A stretch of DNA of 64,000 bases from Enterobacter cloacae (GTDB lineage Bacteria; Pseudomonadota; Gammaproteobacteria; Enterobacterales; Enterobacteriaceae). The position numbers and the translations under genes are program-made. Below the pieces are notes generated by a model, which was given only the letters and a program-made list of their open reading frames with translations, did not search any database and had not been told where the DNA came from. Positions 33,160-41,874 of this stretch are shown here, one piece after another. The DNA is taken from the NCBI RefSeq assembly GCF_013375935.1, contig NZ_CP056117.1, positions 992,001 to 1,056,000 on the forward strand, in the 5' to 3' direction. The first letter of the stretch is position 1. Every line of letters starts with the position of its first letter.

Positions 33160-34557
33160 TCAGGCCGCTTTTAATTTCTGCTTCTGCGCACGATTCTCAC
33201 GGCGAATCTTACGTTCTTCCAGCACCGCCACCATCGCCATCAGGACGATACAGCCAATCGCTGCCGCATCCAGCGCCGCGAAGGTGCCCGCCCAGCCGGT
33301 GAGGCCGAAAATCGGCGTGCCGTCGGCGATCATCCCCAGGCCCAGCTTGGCGAAGCTGTCGCCGATCAGGTAGGCGAAGGTGCCTTTGATCCCGTCGGCG
33401 GCGCCGATCGCTTTTTTCGGCACGAAGCCGACCGCCGCCACGCCAATCAGCAGCTGCGGGCCAAATACCAGGAAGCCGAGCGCGAACAGGGACGCCAGGT
33501 AGACGTACTGGTTGCTGGCGTGCTGGTACACGCCGAGCGTGGCGATAATCAGCGCCAGCGCAACGCAGGCCACCAGCGCGCGTCGGCCGTTGGCGAGATC
33601 CGAGAGCCAGCCCCACAGCAGGGTGCCGACCAGCGCGCCCACTTCGAACAGGGTGAAGCCCTGAATCGCCACCTCTTTCGAGAGCTTCAGCTCCTGGAAG
33701 GCATACACGGTTGACCACTGGTCGATACCGATGCGCACCACGTACAGGAAGATATTTGAGAAGCACAGCAGCCAGATCACTTTGTTTTTCAGCACGTATT
33801 CAACAAAGATCTGCCATTTGGACATCTCGTTCTCTTCAGTCTCTTTGTCCTCTTCGCTGATCTCCTCGCCGAACAGCTCTTCGGCTTTGCCGAGGCCGTA
33901 AGATTCCGGGGAGTCGCTGCCGAAGCGCAGGCCGATAAAGCCAACGATCAGGGCGATAATCGACGGGAAGATAAACATGCCGATCACGTGGCCGTCGAAC
34001 AGGACGTTCGCGCCGAACAGCGCCACGCCTGCCGCACCGGCACCGCCGAGGTTGTGGGAGATATTCCACATGCCGAGGTACGACCCGCGCTTGCGCCGCG
34101 GGGTCCATTTGGTGATCGTGGAGTAGCTGCACGACCCGCCGGTGCTCTGGAAGAAACCGCTCAGGGCGTAGAAGGCGATCATCAGGAACAGGCTAACGGA
34201 GCCTGCGCCCATGCTGGCGCTGAAGCCAAGCATACAGATGGCGGAGAGGATCAGCATAAACGGCAGGAACTGCTTGGTGTTTTTACCGTCCGCGTAGTAG
34301 GACACAACCGTTTTCCCCACCCCGTAGGTGATGGAGAAGCCCAGGCCAATCATCCCCAGCTGCGTCATGCTCAGCCCGTAAGTTGAGATCATGTCGTTCT
34401 GGGCGATGTTAAAGTTCTTGCGGATCAGGTACATGGTCAGGTAGCCGATAAAGACCACCAGATAAGACTGCATGAACGGTTTGAACCACATCTTGCGCCG
34501 CACGTCGAGCGGCAGATCCAGGGTCGGTTTGCGCACCTGATTGAGGAAGGCCAGCAT
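33160..34557 (-). CDS. uhpT: Hexose-6-phosphate:phosphate antiporter UhpT
   Basis: Inner-membrane organophosphate antiporter (MFS, OPA family) of 465 residues that takes up glucose 6-phosphate and related sugars in exchange for phosphate. It is also the entry route for fosfomycin. The N-terminus [20 protein letters not shown] and the signature [20 protein letters not shown] match E. coli UhpT closely from memory; Arg in YLIRKNFN lies at the conserved substrate-binding site. Twelve helices are present. It is a separate transcription unit controlled by UhpA and CRP; promoter elements lie at 34575-34694. Confidence 0.96.
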   Translation of the reverse strand: MLAFLNQVRKPTLDLPLDVRRKMWFKPFMQSYLVVFIGYLTMYLIRKNFNIAQNDMISTYGLSMTQLGMIGLGFSITYGVGKTVVSYYADGKNTKQFLPFMLILSAICMLGFSASMGAGSVSLFLMIAFYALSGFFQSTGGSCSYSTITKWTPRRKRGSYLGMWNISHNLGGAGAAGVALFGANVLFDGHVIGMFIFPSIIALIVGFIGLRFGSDSPESYGLGKAEELFGEEISEEDKETEENEMSKWQIFVEYVLKNKVIWLLCFSNIFLYVVRIGIDQWSTVYAFQELKLSKEVAIQGFTLFEVGALVGTLLWGWLSDLANGRRALVACVALALIIATLGVYQHASNQYVYLASLFALGFLVFGPQLLIGVAAVGFVPKKAIGAADGIKGTFAYLIGDSFAKLGLGMIADGTPIFGLTGWAGTFAALDAAAIGCIVLMAMVAVLEERKIRRENRAQKQKLKAA

Positions 34558-34574
34558 GGTTGGTTTACTCCTGA

Positions 34575-34604
34575 GCTGATTTTTACCGCATTGTAAAAAT
34601 CAGC
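34575..34604 (-). promoter_or_regulatory. uhpT promoter core with a 12-bp perfect inverted repeat
   Basis: GCTGATTTTTAC (34575-34586) and GTAAAAATCAGC (34593-34604) form a perfect inverted repeat. On the minus strand it contains TACAAT (34590-34595), a likely -10 box. Counting 103.5 bases from the CRP-like site gives a start near 34583, agreeing with E. coli spacing. The -35 region (AGGCAT) is poor, as expected for an activator-dependent promoter. The repeat could be an operator or a leader hairpin. Confidence 0.5.
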
Positions 34605-34678
34605 CGGGAGAGATGCCTGAGACAGCGTCCAGGTAAAACCGGGAAAATGTCTTAGTTTTGCGCCTCCCGGCACCAAAA

Positions 34679-34694
34679 GGTGAAGCGCATCACA
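34679..34694. promoter_or_regulatory. CRP-like site upstream of uhpT
   Basis: GGTGA-N6-TCACA differs from the CRP consensus TGTGA-N6-TCACA by one base. It overlaps the uhpC stop codon and lies about 100 bases upstream of the inferred uhpT start, matching the distant CRP site of E. coli uhpT. Confidence 0.6.
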
Positions 34695-36009
34695 TCAAGC
34701 TGGCTTCACGCGGCGCCTGCGCATGCAAAAACGGCAGCAGCAGCAGGGCCGAAATCCCCGCCGCGATGGCGATCACCGCGAAGAATCCGCTCCAGTGCCA
34801 GATGTCGATTATTCGCGCCAGCGGCCAGCCGGAGAGCGACGCCCCCAGGTAGGCGAACAGGCCGACAAAGCCCGTCGCCGCCCCTGCCGCCTCTTTGTGC
34901 GAACACTCCGCCGCCGCCATGCCGATCAGCATCTGCGGGCCGAACACGAAGAAGCCGGTGGTGAAGAAGCACGCCGCCTGCATCACGTAGCTGGCGAACG
35001 GCATCAGCCACAGCGAGCCGACGGAGAGTAGGATCCCGGCGGCAAAAATGAGGTTCATCGGGCCGCGGTTGCCGTTGAACAGTTTGTCCGAGCCCCAGCC
35101 CGCCACCAGCGCGCCGATAAACCCGCCCAGCTCGAACATGGTCACCGCCGAGTTGGCGGTCACCAGATCCACACCCAGCGTCTCGGACATGTACAGATTG
35201 CCCCGGTCGTTGATGGCCGCGCGCACCACGTAGACCAGCACGTAGCAGAGCGACAGCAGCCAGATGTACGGGTTTTTCAGCACGTATTTGGTAAGGATCT
35301 CCTTGCGGGACAGCCCCGCCCCCTCCTGCTGCTGGGCAATCTCCATCTCGTCGTGCCGCCAGTCGCCTACCGGCGGAAGCCCCACGGTTTGCGGCCTGTC
35401 GCGCAGCCGCCAGCAGAGGAACAGCCCGGCGAGGATCGCGAGACAGCCGGCAATCATCATCCCCGCGCGCCAGCCGTAGTGCAGCGCCGCGGCACCGACC
35501 ACCATCGGGATCAGCGCCCCGCCGACGTTATGCGCGGTGTTCCAGATGGCCCACCAGCCGCCGCGCTCGTTGCGCGAGTACCAGGCGGTGAGCAGGCGGG
35601 CACACACCGGCGCGCCCCATCCCTGGAAAAAGGCGTTCAGCGCCCACAGCAGGGCAAAGGCCCACAGCGAGGTGGAGAAGCCAAACAGGATGTTCACCAC
35701 GCCGGTGGCGATCAGCCCGAATCCCATAAAATAGCGCGCGTTGGAGCGGTCGCTGACGATGCCGGAAAGGAATTTCGACAGCCCGTAGGTGATATAAAAC
35801 AGCGTCGCCAGCAGGCCGATATCGGTGCGCGCCATCACGCCGCTGGCGAGGATCTCCGGCGCGGCGGCGTTGAAGCTTTTGCGGGTGAAGTAGAACAGCG
35901 CGTAGCCGAGCCAGATAGTGACGAGGATATGGCGTCGCCAGTAGCGGTAGCGGGCGTCGATTTCCGCCTTATCGCGTATCGGGGCTGCGTCGACAGGGGT
36001 GTTAAACAT
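34690..36009 (-). CDS. uhpC: External glucose-6-phosphate sensor UhpC
   Basis: Transporter-like membrane receptor of 439 residues that detects external glucose 6-phosphate and activates UhpB. It is an OPA-family paralogue of UhpT ([43 protein letters not shown]-like [13 protein letters not shown]). Residue 269 is Arg in [14 protein letters not shown], where E. coli UhpC, as I recall, has Trp (INDWGN); the codon is CGG versus TGG. It overlaps the 3' end of uhpB, so uhpABC is translationally coupled. Confidence 0.94.
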   Translation of the reverse strand: MFNTPVDAAPIRDKAEIDARYRYWRRHILVTIWLGYALFYFTRKSFNAAAPEILASGVMARTDIGLLATLFYITYGLSKFLSGIVSDRSNARYFMGFGLIATGVVNILFGFSTSLWAFALLWALNAFFQGWGAPVCARLLTAWYSRNERGGWWAIWNTAHNVGGALIPMVVGAAALHYGWRAGMMIAGCLAILAGLFLCWRLRDRPQTVGLPPVGDWRHDEMEIAQQQEGAGLSRKEILTKYVLKNPYIWLLSLCYVLVYVVRAAINDRGNLYMSETLGVDLVTANSAVTMFELGGFIGALVAGWGSDKLFNGNRGPMNLIFAAGILLSVGSLWLMPFASYVMQAACFFTTGFFVFGPQMLIGMAAAECSHKEAAGAATGFVGLFAYLGASLSGWPLARIIDIWHWSGFFAVIAIAAGISALLLLPFLHAQAPREASLM

Positions 36010-37507
36010 GGTGACTCCGAAGCGGCAGGCTGACGCTGACGCGCGTCCCGTGGGTGCAGGAGATGTTCAGCGTGCCGCCCAGCGCCTTCACGCGCTCGCG
36101 CATGCCCGCCAGGCCAAATCCCTGCTGGCCGGAGCCCGGCGGCAGGCCGCAGCCGTCATCTTCAATTACCAGCATCAGGCGCTCGTCCTGCTGCCAGCCC
36201 TGTATCGTCACCGCGCTGGCGCTGGCATGTTTGACGATATTGTTCAGCCCTTCCTGACAGACGCGGAACAGCGTCACGCGCTGGCCTTCGCTCAGCGCAG
36301 GTTCATCAATGCGCCAGTCGAGGTGGCTGACGATCCCGCGGCTTTCCAGCTCCATCTCGCGCATCAGGGAGCGCACCGCCTGCGCCAGCGAAAGGTCGTC
36401 GAGCTGCCGCGGGCGCAGCCGCCCTAACAGCCGGCGCACCGAGTCATATACGCCTAACGAAAGCTGTTCGATATGCGCCCCGCCCTGCTTCACGCCCGCA
36501 TTTTCCGCCGCCAGGCGCTGGACGATGCCCGCCTGCGTGCGGATGGCGGTAATGGTCTGGCCGATATCGTCGTGCAGCTCGCGCGCCACCTCCTGCCGCA
36601 CGCTCTCTTCGGTCTCCAGCAGGCGTTCAGCCAGACGGCGGTTGCGCGCCAGCTCGGTTTGCAGGGAGAGGTTCAGCTCGCGCAGACGCTGAATGCCCGC
36701 CCCGAGCAGCAGCCCGGTCAGGCTTTGCGCCAGCAGCGAGAGCAGTAAATCCACCGGATGGTCGTGCCAGGTCTGGCTGGCGATCAGCGCGATGGCGTTC
36801 ATCAGGGTCGCAATCAGCGCTCCCTGCCAGCCGTAGTGCCAGGCAAGGGCAACGATCGGCAGCGCCAGACAAAACGGCGTGAAGCGCGATAGTTCAGCGG
36901 GCAGGCCAAGCTGTAGCCAGAGGCTAACCACAAACAGCAGCAGATACCAGATGAGGTGCCGGGCGCGCCAGTTGACGGGCTGAGACACCAGCGCCGGGCC
37001 GAGCGGCTGCCATACGGTGCTGGTGAGGTAGTGCCAGAAAACCAGACAGGTCGGCGCCAGCGTCAGGCCGCCGGTCAGGGTCAGCAGCAGGGCGTTGAGC
37101 ATCTCCTTGTCGCCCACCCACGGCAGGGACTGCAGCAGCGCGGCGGCAAATAGCGCCGCACCCTGACGCAGCAGCGTGCGCCAGTCGCGCTGGTGGCGGT
37201 AGCGGGAGATAAGCGCAACCGGGAGGAGCGTGAGCACGCTTCCGATCGTCAATAACGGCAGATGCGCCAGCGCCACCTCCCGCGCCAGCCAGATCAGCAT
37301 CAGCCACTCCGCGCCAAGCAGCACCGGCCAGTAGCCGCGCGGGCATTGCAGCATTAATCCAAGACGCAGGCCGAAGGGGAACAGCAGCACCGCCAGCTCC
37401 GGGCGCTCCACCAGATGCAGGCTGATGCTCCACAGGCAAAACCACGCGGCGGAGAAGATAAAAAAGCTGGCAACGACGGCGATCAGCCGCGAAATCAGCG
37501 GGTTCAT
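36002..37507 (-). CDS. uhpB: Sensor histidine kinase UhpB
   Basis: Membrane kinase of about 501 residues that phosphorylates UhpA when UhpC senses glucose 6-phosphate. The N-terminal half is a MASE1-like membrane region with about eight helices ([20 protein letters not shown]). The HisKA_3 phosphoacceptor is [20 protein letters not shown], and the HATPase part has [20 protein letters not shown] and [20 protein letters not shown]. Start MNPLISRL at 37507 gives an ATGA overlap with the uhpA stop; ATG 37513 two codons earlier is possible. It overlaps uhpC by 8 bases. Confidence 0.95.
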   Translation of the reverse strand: MNPLISRLIAVVASFFIFSAAWFCLWSISLHLVERPELAVLLFPFGLRLGLMLQCPRGYWPVLLGAEWLMLIWLAREVALAHLPLLTIGSVLTLLPVALISRYRHQRDWRTLLRQGAALFAAALLQSLPWVGDKEMLNALLLTLTGGLTLAPTCLVFWHYLTSTVWQPLGPALVSQPVNWRARHLIWYLLLFVVSLWLQLGLPAELSRFTPFCLALPIVALAWHYGWQGALIATLMNAIALIASQTWHDHPVDLLLSLLAQSLTGLLLGAGIQRLRELNLSLQTELARNRRLAERLLETEESVRQEVARELHDDIGQTITAIRTQAGIVQRLAAENAGVKQGGAHIEQLSLGVYDSVRRLLGRLRPRQLDDLSLAQAVRSLMREMELESRGIVSHLDWRIDEPALSEGQRVTLFRVCQEGLNNIVKHASASAVTIQGWQQDERLMLVIEDDGCGLPPGSGQQGFGLAGMRERVKALGGTLNISCTHGTRVSVSLPLRSHHV

Positions 37508-38097
37508 TGCCATCCGTCAAACATGCGGCGCGCCAGCTCAACGTCGTTGCTGACGTTCAGTTTTTCCATCAGGTTGGCGCGGTGAACGTGAACGGTTTTT
37601 GGCGACAGGCCAAGCTCTACGGCAATCTCTTTCACCGTCATCCCCTGGGCAAGCTTTTCCGCCACCTGACGCTCGCGTTTTGTCAGCGGATCCTGCCGTC
37701 CGGCCGCCAGCTTGATGGCGATATCCGGCGTCAGGTAGCAGCCGCCGGTAGAGACGGTGCGCACGGCGGCAATCAGCTCGTCCGGGCTACAGCGTTTGGA
37801 AAGGAACCCGCGCGCGCCCGCGTTGAGCGCCTGCTCCACCAGCGCCGGGCTGTCGTGAACCGAGAGCATGATGGTCGCCATCCCTTTCGGCAGCTGGCTT
37901 AACAGCTCCAGCCCGGAGAGATCCGGCATGGAGATATCGCAGATACACACCTGTACCCCGCGCCCCGGCAGGCCCGCCAGCGCTTCGCGCCCGGAGCCGA
38001 ACTCGGCCACCACCTGAAAATCCGGTTCGAGGTTTAAAAGCTGGGCAAATCCGGAGCGGACGATTAGGTGATCGTCGATAAGGGCGATGGTGGTCAT
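37504..38097 (-). CDS. uhpA: Response regulator UhpA
   Basis: LuxR/FixJ-type response regulator of 197 residues that activates uhpT. The receiver has the acidic pair in [19 protein letters not shown] and phospho-Asp in [17 protein letters not shown]. The DNA-binding domain carries [20 protein letters not shown] and [20 protein letters not shown]. First gene of uhpABC. Upstream lies the ilvBN terminator, so a promoter must lie within a very short gap (38098-38119) or within ilvN. Confidence 0.96.
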   Translation of the reverse strand: MTTIALIDDHLIVRSGFAQLLNLEPDFQVVAEFGSGREALAGLPGRGVQVCICDISMPDLSGLELLSQLPKGMATIMLSVHDSPALVEQALNAGARGFLSKRCSPDELIAAVRTVSTGGCYLTPDIAIKLAAGRQDPLTKRERQVAEKLAQGMTVKEIAVELGLSPKTVHVHRANLMEKLNVSNDVELARRMFDGWQ

Positions 38098-38119
38098 GGC
38101 GCGTTCCTGGCGGGCGGAT

Positions 38120-38151
38120 AAAAAAACGCGCTTACCTTAACGATAAGCGCG
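38120..38151 (-). terminator. ilvBN terminator
   Basis: CGCGCTTA (38127-38134) pairs with TAAGCGCG (38144-38151). On the minus strand it is followed by TTTTTTT. It lies 23 bases after the ilvN stop and before uhpA. Confidence 0.9.
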
Positions 38152-38174
38152 CGGGTGTTCAAGCAATGAGCGAT

Positions 38175-38462
38175 TTATTCGAAGAACACCGCAATTTTGT
38201 TAAACATGGTGGGATCGGACTGGTTGCGCACCACTCTGGTGACGTCTTCCAGCTTGTCGATTTGCGCCATCATCTGCTCCAGACGCTGGTCATCGTTGAC
38301 CAGCAGCCAGATGCGGCTGTGCTCGCTGCCCTGAATCGGCAGACAGAGAATGCCTTCCACGTTAAACGCGCGGCGGGCAAACAGCCCGCAGACGTGCGTC
38401 ATGACGCCAGGGTGGTTGCGGACGGTGAGTTCCAGAATGACGTTTTCATGTTGTTTCTGCAT
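38175..38462 (-). CDS. ilvN: Acetohydroxyacid synthase I small (regulatory) subunit IlvN
   Basis: ACT-domain subunit of 95 residues that activates IlvB and gives valine feedback sensitivity. The ACT core is [40 protein letters not shown] and the closing [12 protein letters not shown]. Length equals that of E. coli IlvN (about 96). It begins 3 bases after the ilvB stop and is co-transcribed. Confidence 0.95.
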   Translation of the reverse strand: MQKQHENVILELTVRNHPGVMTHVCGLFARRAFNVEGILCLPIQGSEHSRIWLLVNDDQRLEQMMAQIDKLEDVTRVVRNQSDPTMFNKIAVFFE

Positions 38463-38465
38463 GGC

Positions 38466-40154
38466 TTATTCCCCCACCATCTCAGTATTTGCCGCACCCG
38501 GCGGCACCATTGGATACACTTTTTGCTGCGCGTCGATACGCACGTGGATCAGCGCCGGGCCAGGGCGGGAGATCGCCGCCTGCAATGCCGCGTGGGCGTC
38601 CTCTTCCGCGTTCAGATCGCAGGTGTGCAGGCCAAAACCGGCGGCAATCTGCATAAAGTTGATCGTCCCCGGATAGGTCGCGGCAAACACGCCCTGCTTG
38701 TAGAACAGACTCTGCTGCTGGTGCACCAACCCCAGCGCCTCGTTGTTCATCAGAATGATTTTGACGTCCAGCTGGTTTTCCGCCGCGGTGGCCATCTCCT
38801 GAATGTTCATCATCAGACTGCCGTCGCCGGAGAAGCAGATCACCTTGCGGTCAGGGTTGGCGAGCGCCGCACCCACGGCGGCAGGCAGGCCAAAGCCCAT
38901 GGTGCCGAGGCCGCCAGAGGTCAGCCACTGGCGCGGACGGTTAAGCGGATAGGCCTGGGCGGTCCACATCTGGTGTTGCCCCACGTCGGTGGTAATAATT
39001 GCGCTGTCGTCCACGCAGGCGGCCACGGCGTTAATCAGCCCGTAGTGGCTCAGCGGGTCGCCTTCGGACGGGATGGCCCCCGGGAACTCGCGCTGCAGAT
39101 CGGCCACCAGCTGACGCCAGTCGGCGCGGTCAGTTGCGTCCGTTTGCGGGATCAGCTGCGCCAGCACTTCCGCTACGTCACCCTGAATCGCCACGTGCGG
39201 CTGCTTGATTTTACCCAGCTCGGCGCGGTCGATATCCACGTGAATGATCTTGGCGTTCGGGCAGAACTGCTCGGTTTTGCCGATCGCCCGGTCATCAAAA
39301 CGCGCGCCCATCACGATCAGCAAATCAGCCTCCTGCAGAATATAGTTGGTGCTGCGCGCGCCGTGCATGCCCAGCATCCCCAGAGAGAGCGGGTGCGCTT
39401 TGGGCAGCATGCCGAGCGCCATCAGGGTCATGGTGGTGGGCAGGTTAGCCTTTTCAGCGAACTGACGGATTTCATCCGCGGCGTTGATTGCCCCGCCGCC
39501 CAGATAGAGCACCGGACGTTTGGCTGCGTTAATTATGGCCGCGGCGTCGCGCACGCTCTCAGCGCTGAATTCGGGCGCGGACGCGCGGGCGCCCGGCTCC
39601 GGCAGTACGTCGATCTCAATTTCTGCGGTCTGGACATCCTTAGGAATGTCTATCCACACCGGGCCCGGGCGGCCAGACTGCGCAATGCGGAACGCATCGC
39701 TGATAACCTGAGGAAGCTCGCTGATATCGCGAACTAAATAGTTATGTTTGGTGATGGGGATAGAGATGCCGTAGGTATCCACTTCCTGGAACGCGTCGGT
39801 ACCGATCATCGAGGACGGCACCTGACCGGTAATGCAGATCAGCGGAATGGAGTCGAGACGCGCGTCGGCGATGGCGGTCACCAGGTTGGTTGCGCCCGGC
39901 CCGCTACAGGCCATGCAGACCGCCGGTTTGCCCTGCGTACGCGCCATGCCCTGAGCGATAAAGCCTGCCCCCTGCTCGTGGCGGGCCAGCACGTGGCGGA
40001 TCTGCGTGCTCTGGCTTAACGCATCGTACAGCGGCAGCACCGTGCCGCCAGGGATGCCCGCAACCGTGGTAATGCCCTGTCGTTCCAGTAAATGAACAAT
40101 CAGCTGCGCGCCTGTAAAGCGCGTCTTTGAGGATGTTGTGCCCGAACTTGCCAT
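38466..40154 (-). CDS. ilvB: Acetohydroxyacid synthase I large subunit IlvB
   Basis: Thiamine-diphosphate enzyme of 562 residues making acetolactate or acetohydroxybutyrate in branched-chain amino acid synthesis. Signatures are the catalytic Glu region VLARHEQGAGFIAQGMART, the FAD/middle domain (GQVPSSMIGTDAFQEVDTYG), and the ThDP motif GDGSLMMNIQEMATAAENQL with NNEALGLVHQQQ. It is controlled by the ivbL leader and attenuator immediately upstream; the attenuator stem ends about 50 bases before the start. Confidence 0.96.
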   Translation of the reverse strand: MASSGTTSSKTRFTGAQLIVHLLERQGITTVAGIPGGTVLPLYDALSQSTQIRHVLARHEQGAGFIAQGMARTQGKPAVCMACSGPGATNLVTAIADARLDSIPLICITGQVPSSMIGTDAFQEVDTYGISIPITKHNYLVRDISELPQVISDAFRIAQSGRPGPVWIDIPKDVQTAEIEIDVLPEPGARASAPEFSAESVRDAAAIINAAKRPVLYLGGGAINAADEIRQFAEKANLPTTMTLMALGMLPKAHPLSLGMLGMHGARSTNYILQEADLLIVMGARFDDRAIGKTEQFCPNAKIIHVDIDRAELGKIKQPHVAIQGDVAEVLAQLIPQTDATDRADWRQLVADLQREFPGAIPSEGDPLSHYGLINAVAACVDDSAIITTDVGQHQMWTAQAYPLNRPRQWLTSGGLGTMGFGLPAAVGAALANPDRKVICFSGDGSLMMNIQEMATAAENQLDVKIILMNNEALGLVHQQQSLFYKQGVFAATYPGTINFMQIAAGFGLHTCDLNAEEDAHAALQAAISRPGPALIHVRIDAQQKVYPMVPPGAANTEMVGE

Positions 40155-40201
40155 GCTCCAGTCCTTTTATGGGCCGACTTTCCGGGGAGGGGTCCTAAAC
40201 G

Positions 40202-40235
40202 AAAAACCCCGCCCGGTTTGCGCCGGCGGGGTTTT
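40202..40235 (-). terminator. ilvB attenuator (leader terminator)
   Basis: CCCCGCC (40207-40213) and GGCGGGG (40225-40231) form the stem. On the minus strand it ends in TTTTT, 23 bases after the ivbL stop and before ilvB. Stalling at Val/Leu codons in ivbL would prevent this terminator from forming. Confidence 0.9.
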
Positions 40236-40258
40236 GGATTCGTGTGTTGATCCAGTCC

Positions 40259-40357
40259 CTACGGCGCATTGCCGACGACCACCACCACACGCACGACGAC
40301 CACTGCGGCTGGTTGCGCAGTTTTTAGTAGGGTCGCGGTGTTCATGGATGCAGTCAT
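40259..40357 (-). CDS. ivbL: ilvB operon leader peptide IvbL
   Basis: Leader peptide of 32 residues: MTASMNTATLLKTAQPAA, then VVVVRVVVVVGNAP. Nine valines in a ten-residue run plus two adjacent leucines make it a Val/Leu sensor for transcription attenuation. It matches E. coli IvbL (also 32 residues, same VVVVRVVVVVGNAP end). It is too short for most gene finders. Confidence 0.95.
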   Translation of the reverse strand: MTASMNTATLLKTAQPAAVVVVRVVVVVGNAP

Positions 40358-40362
40358 GGGGG

Positions 40363-40405
40363 ACCTGTGTTTAGAATCATTGATTGAATTTATACAAACA
40401 CAGGT
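40363..40405 (-). promoter_or_regulatory. ilvB promoter region with inverted repeat
   Basis: On the minus strand TATAAA (40389-40394) is a candidate -10 box about 30 bases before ivbL. It is flanked by ACCTGTGTTT (40363-40372) and AAACACAGGT (40396-40405), a perfect 10-bp inverted repeat. No good -35 or CRP site was located with confidence. Confidence 0.4.
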
Positions 40406-40481
40406 TTTCGTACGTGACAATGGAAATATTTTCATCTGTGCAAAAATGCGTCAGGGATCACGTTTCGTTTGTTGGGTGATG

Positions 40482-40507
40482 AAACGGCGAGCAGCCGTTT
40501 TTTTATT
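40482..40507. terminator. Hairpin with T run at the higA end
   Basis: AAACGGC (40482-40488) and GCCGTTT (40494-40500) with a 5-base loop. The plus strand shows TTTTTTT, and the minus strand has TTTC, so it terminates best on the plus strand but may serve both. It overlaps the higA stop codon region. Confidence 0.55.
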
Positions 40508-40922
40508 CAATAAACAATGCAGGCGAAACGCCAAAACGGGCCGCCAGTTTTTTAATATGGTTCAGCGTAAGTTGGCGCTGCCCGTTGAGAACCCTCGAAA
40601 CCATTGATTTACTGCCTATTTCATCCTGAAAGTCTGAGAGCGTAAGTTTGTGCTGATCCATAAGGGTTCGTAAAACTGCAATCCCCACAGGAACAGAATC
40701 TATCTCCTGGCGTAACGCGACAATTTCGGGTCGATTCGCTTCGTAACGACTAATTCTTGCACATACGATATCCAGCAGAGGACTGCCGGGCTCATTCATA
40801 AGCAGATATTCAACCAGCTCAAGTGCGTCCTGGTAATCCTTCTCGTTCGGATGTTCACCCAGTAAAGGAACAGCCGCGACAAGATCATGCGTAGCCTTCA
40901 TTGCATCAGCGACGATCATCAT
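40503..40922 (-). CDS. higA: HigA-type antitoxin
   Basis: Antitoxin and autorepressor of 139 residues. The C-terminus has an XRE helix-turn-helix (LTLSDFQDEIGSKSMVSRVL, NGQRQLTLNHIKKLAARFGV, SPALFIE) closely like E. coli HigA (YgjM) from memory. The N-terminal half (YQDALELVEYLLMNEPGSPL) is the toxin-binding and dimer part. It overlaps the toxin stop by 4 bases (ATGA). It lies between ivbL and istR, a place where E. coli K-12 has no TA genes. Confidence 0.92.
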   Translation of the reverse strand: MMIVADAMKATHDLVAAVPLLGEHPNEKDYQDALELVEYLLMNEPGSPLLDIVCARISRYEANRPEIVALRQEIDSVPVGIAVLRTLMDQHKLTLSDFQDEIGSKSMVSRVLNGQRQLTLNHIKKLAARFGVSPALFIE

Positions 40923-41233
40923 TTCTTCCCCTTAGTGCGATGTTTCTCCGTAAAACGGTCATATTCCTTATGAGTAAAAACATGGCGCACATAAAACTTC
41001 TGGCTTTCAAAAAATATGAGAGCCACTACTCTGAGATTGTTGTTTGCAATATCAATAACATAATGCTTATCGAGATACTTGAAGTTATCCAGTGTTGGAA
41101 AAAGCTTTTTCAGCACGGCGGGCGTTGGGCAATGGCTCTTCTCGATAACTCGTCCTAAAAAGAGGAGCTCTTCCCTGTGTTGCGGAAACTGACTTACCGC
41201 ATCCAAAATTGCCTTCATCGAGATTAAGTGCAT
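40919..41233 (-). CDS. higB: HigB-type mRNA interferase toxin
   Basis: Ribosome-dependent mRNA interferase of 104 residues, RelE superfamily, toxin-first order as in higBA modules. Key segments FPTLDNFKYLDKHYVIDIAN, LRVVALIFFESQKFYVRHVF and THKEYDRFTEKHRTKGKK match E. coli HigB (YgjN). The basic C-terminal residues and His-Lys-Glu-Tyr motif expected for activity are intact. Promoter would be between 41234 and the istR terminator at 41329. Confidence 0.93.
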   Translation of the reverse strand: MHLISMKAILDAVSQFPQHREELLFLGRVIEKSHCPTPAVLKKLFPTLDNFKYLDKHYVIDIANNNLRVVALIFFESQKFYVRHVFTHKEYDRFTEKHRTKGKK

Positions 41234-41328
41234 ACTGCATGCCTGCCGCGTCCGTTGCCATTATGGCAACGATAACATCCATTGCCAATAAGTCAACGAG
41301 AGGCAGCATTTTTACGACAACAGAAAAC

Positions 41329-41404
41329 AAAAAACCCCGCCTAAGCGAGGTTTTTTTCAGAGTTTTGCGGTTGGTCGCCGCAGAACACACTGTGTTACGT
41401 CAAC
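41329..41404 (-). ncRNA. istR: IstR-1-like antisense RNA of the tisB toxin
   Basis: On the minus strand a 76-base RNA would run from GTTGACGTAACACAG (5' end 41404) to the terminator CCTCGC-TTAG-GCGGGG followed by TTTTTT (41329-41350). Length and order match E. coli IstR-1 (75 nt). Its first 18 bases are exactly complementary to tisB message at 41632-41649, the known mode of IstR-1 control. A longer LexA-controlled IstR-2 form could start upstream near 41470. Ends are inferred, not mapped. Confidence 0.85.
41386..41403. repeat. 18-bp direct repeat, istR copy
   Basis: CACACTGTGTTACGTCAA occurs here and again at 41632-41649. Because istR is read from the minus strand and tisB from the plus, the repeat encodes the RNA-RNA pairing region. 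Confidence 0.9.
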
Positions 41405-41499
41405 GCAAAAAGTATACGCGATCGAACACGAACGCGCAATTCCGGCACGGATTTTGACGTTTTTGAGTATGGATTGCCTTCCACATTTTGTCCACAAAA

Positions 41500-41519
41500 T
41501 ACTGTTCATACATACAGTA
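41500..41519. promoter_or_regulatory. LexA box controlling tisB (and istR-2)
   Basis: TACTGTTCATACATACAGTA contains CTG-N10-CAG with near-perfect match to the LexA consensus. It lies about 200 bases before tisB, so the toxin is SOS-induced. A TATACT box starts soon after at about 41526-41531. Confidence 0.92.
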
Positions 41520-41631
41520 TTTATCTATACTGAGTATGTTCGCAGTGAGCGAGGGGGCCGCAGTTCTACCGGCGCAACGAAGTCCTGGCTGAAACGGGTG
41601 GTGCCGTCAGTGCCTTAACCCCTGAAGTGAG

Positions 41632-41649
41632 CACACTGTGTTACGTCAA
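41632..41649. repeat. 18-bp direct repeat, tisB mRNA copy (IstR target)
   Basis: CACACTGTGTTACGTCAA, identical to 41386-41403. It lies about 70-90 bases upstream of the tisB start. In E. coli this unstructured leader region is the ribosome standby site blocked by IstR-1. Confidence 0.9.
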
Positions 41650-41720
41650 TCCAGGTGCTGGCAACAGGCGGCGGAAAGGTACGCCAGCATCGTGCTCCTT
41701 TTAACCAAAAGGAGACGCGT

Positions 41721-41810
41721 ATGAGCGTCGTGGATATGGTCATACTTATCCTCAAACTCATTGTTGCTGTACTGCAACTGCTTGATGCTGTCCTGAAATT
41801 CATTCGGTGA
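41721..41810 (+). CDS. tisB: SOS-induced membrane toxin TisB
   Basis: Hydrophobic peptide of 29 residues: MSVVDMVILILKLIVAVLQL, then LDAVLKFIR. It matches E. coli TisB (ILILKLIVAALQLLDAVLK) closely. The amphipathic helix with charged D, K, Q, D, K on one face forms anion-conducting pores that collapse the proton-motive force and promote persistence. AAAAGGAGACGCGT precedes the ATG. Expression is controlled by LexA and by IstR-1 pairing. Confidence 0.95.
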   Translation: MSVVDMVILILKLIVAVLQLLDAVLKFIR

Positions 41811-41831
41811 TTCAGGTTCAAGCCGCACCTG

Positions 41832-41858
41832 AGAGGGGCGGGTAACCGCCCCTCTTTA
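41832..41858 (+). terminator. tisB terminator
   Basis: AGAGGGGCGG (41832-41841) and CCGCCCCTCT (41846-41855) form a perfect 10-bp stem with loop GTAA, then TTTAAT. It is 21 bases after the tisB stop and just before the next gene's ribosome site. Confidence 0.85.
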
Positions 41859-41874
41859 ATAACGAGGGAATGCT

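Noticed and set aside
38166-39737. 523-codon plus-strand open frame opposite ilvN/ilvB
   Set aside because: Antisense to two conserved genes, with low-quality composition and no recognisable domain.
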